From: an uncultured Eubacteriales bacterium
Lineage (GTDB): Bacteria > Bacillota > Clostridia > Oscillospirales > CAG-272
Reading direction: 5' to 3'
Length of the DNA stretch: 8,977 bases
NCBI GenBank assembly: GCA_949286815.1
Contig: CASEEB010000107.1
Location: 1 to 8,977 of the forward strand
Position numbers and translations under genes: made by a program. The notes below the pieces were generated by a model. The model was not told the origin of the DNA and ran no database searches. It worked only from the letters and a program-made list of their open reading frames with translations. This document shows, one piece after another, positions 6,449 to 8,977 of the stretch; positions within the stretch are counted from its first letter, which is position 1, and the number at the start of each line of letters is the position of its first letter.

Positions 6449-6934
6449 TTACTTCAACACAGCCTGATACTTAATTGAAGAAACATTGCCGTCGCGGAAA
6501 ATAAACTGCAATTGCGTATTCTCCGAAGAATAATATATGCCCTCTCCCTGAGATGTATAGTTTTCACCGTAAACTTCGATCACCTTATCACGGCTCATTC
6601 CTACCGAAACACCTTCGGGAGTCGATACAAGGTCGTTAAGCAGCGTCACTGTATAAATATAATCCTTGGAATCTTTCGGATATGTCAGAATTTCAAATCC
6701 GTTGTATTTATACACCTTATCCAAGCCCTCAAAAGCGCAGGATGCGGATTCGTCATATGAAACATAATCTCCGAGAGCTTCTATAACCGGTCCGGCGTCA
6801 CTGTTTGGAGTAATCACCACATCTCCGCTTTTAAAACTGAAATCGGTATCTGAAGTATCATTTTTATCACTGCACGACGGTAAAAAAATCGCCGTAAGCG
6901 CCAAAACAAGCATCAAAGCAATAACCCTCTTCAT
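6449..6934 (-). CDS. Lipoprotein of unknown function with two similar halves
   Basis: With this start the product is 161 residues. It begins with a lipoprotein signal peptide (MKR, hydrophobic 4-18, lipobox LPSC with the lipidated Cys at 21), so it should be anchored on the outer face of the membrane. A short Asp/Ser-rich linker is followed by two halves that look alike (about 38-99 and 103-158). Each starts near a TP motif (ITPN, STPEG), has a helix-like segment ending near LGDY or VYGENY, then beta strands (YKYNGFEILTYP; IYYSSENTQLQFIF). The second half, TPEGVSVGMSRDKVIEVYG, resembles SmpA/BamE-like folds seen in clostridial lipoproteins. The ATG at 6934 has GAGGAG 10 nt upstream; an in-frame ATG at 6970 would place charged residues before the signal peptide. 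It starts 1 nt after the SGNH gene stop, so the two are translationally coupled. The function is not known. Confidence 0.85.
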   Translation of the reverse strand: MKRVIALMLVLALTAIFLPSCSDKNDTSDTDFSFKSGDVVITPNSDAGPVIEALGDYVSYDESASCAFEGLDKVYKYNGFEILTYPKDSKDYIYTVTLLNDLVSTPEGVSVGMSRDKVIEVYGENYTSQGEGIYYSSENTQLQFIFRDGNVSSIKYQAVLK

Positions 6935-6935
6935 T

Positions 6936-7967
6936 TTATATACTCTCCTCTTTTGCTTTAATATAATCATCGTATTTTTTATCCCACACGCCGCTTATGT
7001 CGTCATCTGTCCGCAAATCTTCCACTCCGTAAACTTCAGAAAGAATTTTCCCGAAATACAGAGTCATCTTTTCCGCACCGTATACATTCAGATGTATCCC
7101 GCCGTCATATGTGTCGCATGACCAATCAAGACCTATATCCTCTTCACCTATAAAATTATAGTAATCCAAGCCGTTTTTCTCCGCATAATCTTCAATCTGT
7201 CTGTCCCACTCGTCATACCACCAGAATTTCCAGGAATTCGTGGGAGACTTTATCAGCACAAGCTCGGCTCCGTTTTCCTCACACAGACTTTTCATTTTGT
7301 CCAGATACTCAAATCCTATCTCCGGCAAAGTATAGTCCATCAGTTCCTCGCCTACCCTGTCGCTCTCCTTCGGAACCACAGACGTCTGCATGAGATACCC
7401 GTTGTGGGATACTTTGTCTCTTTTGAACATATATCTGAAGTCCTCCGCGCCCAGCTCATTCCACCTTGAGTGAAAGCGAAGCAGAGGAAAGATATATGAC
7501 GCAAAATTTTCTTCCTCGGTCATCGAAGCATTTATCGCGTCCGCTTTTATCCCGGACCATCTCATTTTATCAAGTGTCATGCGGTTGTACGCTTCATTCT
7601 GAGGCTCTCCGTACTTCATGGAAAGCACATTGAATACCACCACGTCCGGACTCTCGTACTCAAATGTCTCCTCAAGCAGATAATAAGACTGCCAGATAAG
7701 CTGCTGGGCGCTGCCTCTTATATACGAGGTTATTCCGTACTCATCCCACAGCACCGGAGGCACAAATGACTCATATACCTCGCAGTCGCCGACAAAAATC
7801 ACCTGATGGGTATTGCCGAGATCCGCCTCGGTATAATATTCGGAAATCAGCGCCCCCTCTTTTGAAACGCTCATGTACTTAGGCATCAATATAAGGGTAG
7901 CCAGATACAGTAAGAGTATCAATACCAAAAGGGCTGCGATTACAGATATTATTCTCTTTTTTACCAT
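6936..7967 (-). CDS. Membrane-anchored SGNH-like protein with a Gly-Asp-Cys motif
   Basis: The 343-residue protein has one N-terminal membrane anchor (about 5-28), after which the chain should lie outside the cell, as in DltD/AlgJ-type partners of MBOAT enzymes. The block I position reads IFVGDCEVYESF (57-68): Cys62 sits where SGNH esterases and acyltransferases carry the nucleophilic Ser. A candidate block V, YDGGIHLNVYGAEKM (287-301), offers Asp288 and His292 to complete a triad, though with one more residue between them than the usual DxxH. FNVLSMKYGEPQNEAYNRM (112-130) and VLIKSP (237-242) are further core segments. From memory the GDCEVYE pattern recurs in clostridial proteins, so Cys may be normal for this subfamily. 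It lies downstream of the MBOAT gene and is coupled to the lipoprotein gene. Probable role: an acyl-transfer or esterase step on a surface glycan. The AGGA ribosome binding site lies 8 nt from the ATG. Confidence 0.8.
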   Translation of the reverse strand: MVKKRIISVIAALLVLILLLYLATLILMPKYMSVSKEGALISEYYTEADLGNTHQVIFVGDCEVYESFVPPVLWDEYGITSYIRGSAQQLIWQSYYLLEETFEYESPDVVVFNVLSMKYGEPQNEAYNRMTLDKMRWSGIKADAINASMTEEENFASYIFPLLRFHSRWNELGAEDFRYMFKRDKVSHNGYLMQTSVVPKESDRVGEELMDYTLPEIGFEYLDKMKSLCEENGAELVLIKSPTNSWKFWWYDEWDRQIEDYAEKNGLDYYNFIGEEDIGLDWSCDTYDGGIHLNVYGAEKMTLYFGKILSEVYGVEDLRTDDDISGVWDKKYDDYIKAKEESI

Positions 7968-7994
7968 AGTTTATTTCCTGTTTTGTTTCAATAA

Positions 7995-8100
7995 GGGGCT
8001 AATCCCCCGTCATTCAATATTTTCAGTGGGAGATTTTATCTCCTCACTGAAAAAATCAAGCGGCGTCCGCCACCTAAGAAGCGGGAGTCATCTTAATTCA
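7995..8100. other. Structured spacer between the MBOAT and SGNH genes
   Basis: This spacer holds three inverted repeats in about 100 nt. The first is GGGG/CCCC (7995-7998, 8004-8007) with a 5-nt loop. The second is a 15-bp stem with one bulge and a TTT loop (8020-8053). The third is a small GCGG/CCGC hairpin (8060-8070), whose CCGC could instead pair with the GCGG at 8081-8084. None has a T-run on the minus strand directly after it that would make a classic terminator. The mix of hairpins and the run CACCTAAGAAGCGGGAGTC remind me of the palindromic ends of IS200/IS605-type elements, but no transposase is present and this likeness is from memory only. Alternatives are an intergenic mRNA processing site or an attenuator. 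Confidence 0.45.
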
Positions 8101-8123
8101 GTTTATTTACGCCAGAGCGCCGT

Positions 8124-8977
8124 TCAGAACTGTGAGTAAATGAACTGAGACGCGTCATAACCGATTCCGTAAGAGCCGAAGATCAGCGTTGCCGCAATAA
8201 GTCCGGCGGCGCAGAACGAAAACAGAAGCGGTCTGGAGCACAGCTTTTCACCGAACAGCGCTCCCTCCGCGGTTTTTCTGCTTACTGCCCACACGATGAA
8301 TATCGCGACAATCACAACGGCGTACTGTGAAAGCGAGACACCCAAATCAAACAAATTTCCGTTAAACAAATCCCGCCATGATGAAAAACCGTAAAATACC
8401 GTACCGAACATTTTAAATGTAAGCGGAACATCCCTGTAGCAGTCAAGTATTCTTATAATGCCCATCAGCAAAAACGTCCTGACCTGGCAGAATACCTCCC
8501 ACCCTCTGCTGTTTGCAAGAGTTTTGTGTTTGTTGTTAAACCTGTCATAAAGCGGCTGTAACTCCTGGGAAACAAGTATAATCAGACAATTTAGCAGTCC
8601 CCATACTATGAAGTTCCAACCCGCGCCGTGCCACAGCCCGGTCAAAAACCACGTGAGGATTGTGGCAAGATACACCGGAATTCTCTTTCCGACCGCGGCA
8701 CCCAATTTTGCCCTGCTGAATTTTGAAAGCTTCTGCATGGGTTTGCAGATCGATACCGGATAAAAAACATAATCGGAAAACCAACTGCCCATGGTTATAT
8801 GCCATCTTCTCCAATACTCCTTCGTGGATTTTGAGGAGAACGGGCGGTTGAAGTTTTCGGTCACTCTGATTCCGAGCATCTGCGCGACGCCTATTGTTAT
8901 GTCAATGCCTCCGGTAAAATCCGCATATATCTCCGCGGAATACATGATTATCAGATAAACCACATACATTCCCTCAT
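8124..8977 (-). CDS. MBOAT O-acyltransferase, AlgI/DltB-like (5' end beyond the window)
   Basis: This is the C-terminal part (about 283 residues) of a polytopic membrane acyltransferase; the frame is open to the window edge, so roughly the first 200 residues are missing. Such enzymes take an acyl group, usually acetyl or D-alanyl, from a cytoplasmic donor and pass it to an extracytoplasmic acceptor. Counting from the first visible Met, the hallmarks are DFTGGIDITIG (17-27), the motif NRPFSSKSTKEYWRRWHIT (41-59), and WHGAGWNFIVWG (113-124) with the invariant catalytic His114. Several hydrophobic membrane segments follow. The end, FGSYGIGYDASQFIYSQF, is typical of AlgI-like members in Firmicutes that act with an SGNH partner. 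The downstream SGNH-like gene supports this pairing. The acceptor polymer is unknown. The Met at 8967-8969 is not a start: the frame reads on through Glu-Gly. Confidence 0.93.
   Translation of the reverse strand, partial: EGMYVVYLIIMYSAEIYADFTGGIDITIGVAQMLGIRVTENFNRPFSSKSTKEYWRRWHITMGSWFSDYVFYPVSICKPMQKLSKFSRAKLGAAVGKRIPVYLATILTWFLTGLWHGAGWNFIVWGLLNCLIILVSQELQPLYDRFNNKHKTLANSRGWEVFCQVRTFLLMGIIRILDCYRDVPLTFKMFGTVFYGFSSWRDLFNGNLFDLGVSLSQYAVVIVAIFIVWAVSRKTAEGALFGEKLCSRPLLFSFCAAGLIAATLIFGSYGIGYDASQFIYSQF

Noticed and set aside
6935..6970. Longer lipoprotein start at 6970
   Set aside because: It would put 12 mainly charged residues before the signal peptide and overlap the SGNH gene further; the ATG at 6934 has GAGGAG at a good distance.
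7968..8123. Transposase or TnpB-type gene in the hairpin-rich spacer
   Set aside because: The spacer is 156 nt with no plausible coding frame of a transposase; at most a non-autonomous relic could be there.
8967..8969. Met at 8969 as the start of the MBOAT protein
   Set aside because: The frame stays open to the window edge and the conserved family needs about 200 more N-terminal residues, so the gene is cut by the window.

Overview
The window comes from a mid-GC, low-complexity Firmicutes genome, most likely a class Clostridia gut-type anaerobe (Oscillospiraceae/Ruminococcaceae-like; this placement is inference). The evidence is the gene order hrcA-grpE-dnaK-dnaJ-prmA under a CIRCE operator, a DnaK lacking the insertion found in Gram-negative DnaK, strong AGGAGG-type ribosome binding sites, and a lipoprotein typical of Clostridia. 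Every gene I can support is on the minus strand, so transcription runs from the right end of the window to the left.

Right part (about 6373-8977): an envelope module of three genes. It begins with the 3' part of an MBOAT membrane O-acyltransferase (AlgI/DltB-like), cut by the window edge. After a 156-nt spacer rich in stem-loops comes a membrane-anchored SGNH-like protein with Cys where the nucleophilic Ser is expected (Gly-Asp-Cys). One nucleotide later comes a small lipoprotein made of two similar halves, and then a clear rho-independent terminator. MBOAT plus SGNH pairs normally move acyl groups across the membrane and onto extracellular glycans, so this set probably modifies a cell-surface polymer; the polymer cannot be read from the sequence.

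Central control region (6141-6448): a sigma-A-type promoter (TTGACA, 16 nt, TAAAAT) followed directly by a CIRCE inverted repeat. This is the HrcA-controlled switch for the heat-shock operon. An extra CIRCE-like half-site lies upstream of the promoter.

Left part (1-6140): the class I heat-shock operon. HrcA represses the operon through CIRCE. GrpE is the nucleotide exchange factor, DnaK the Hsp70 chaperone, DnaJ its J-domain co-chaperone, and PrmA methylates ribosomal protein L11. A rho-independent terminator follows prmA. The hrcA and grpE genes overlap. The dnaK-dnaJ gap of 173 nt contains two sizeable stem-loops, one just before the dnaJ ribosome binding site, which could set the DnaK:DnaJ ratio. 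No tRNA, rRNA, CRISPR array or intact mobile element was seen.

Most of the window is standard. The parts most worth a second look are the Cys-type SGNH/MBOAT/lipoprotein module, the structured spacer at about 7995-8100, and the two dnaK-dnaJ stem-loops.
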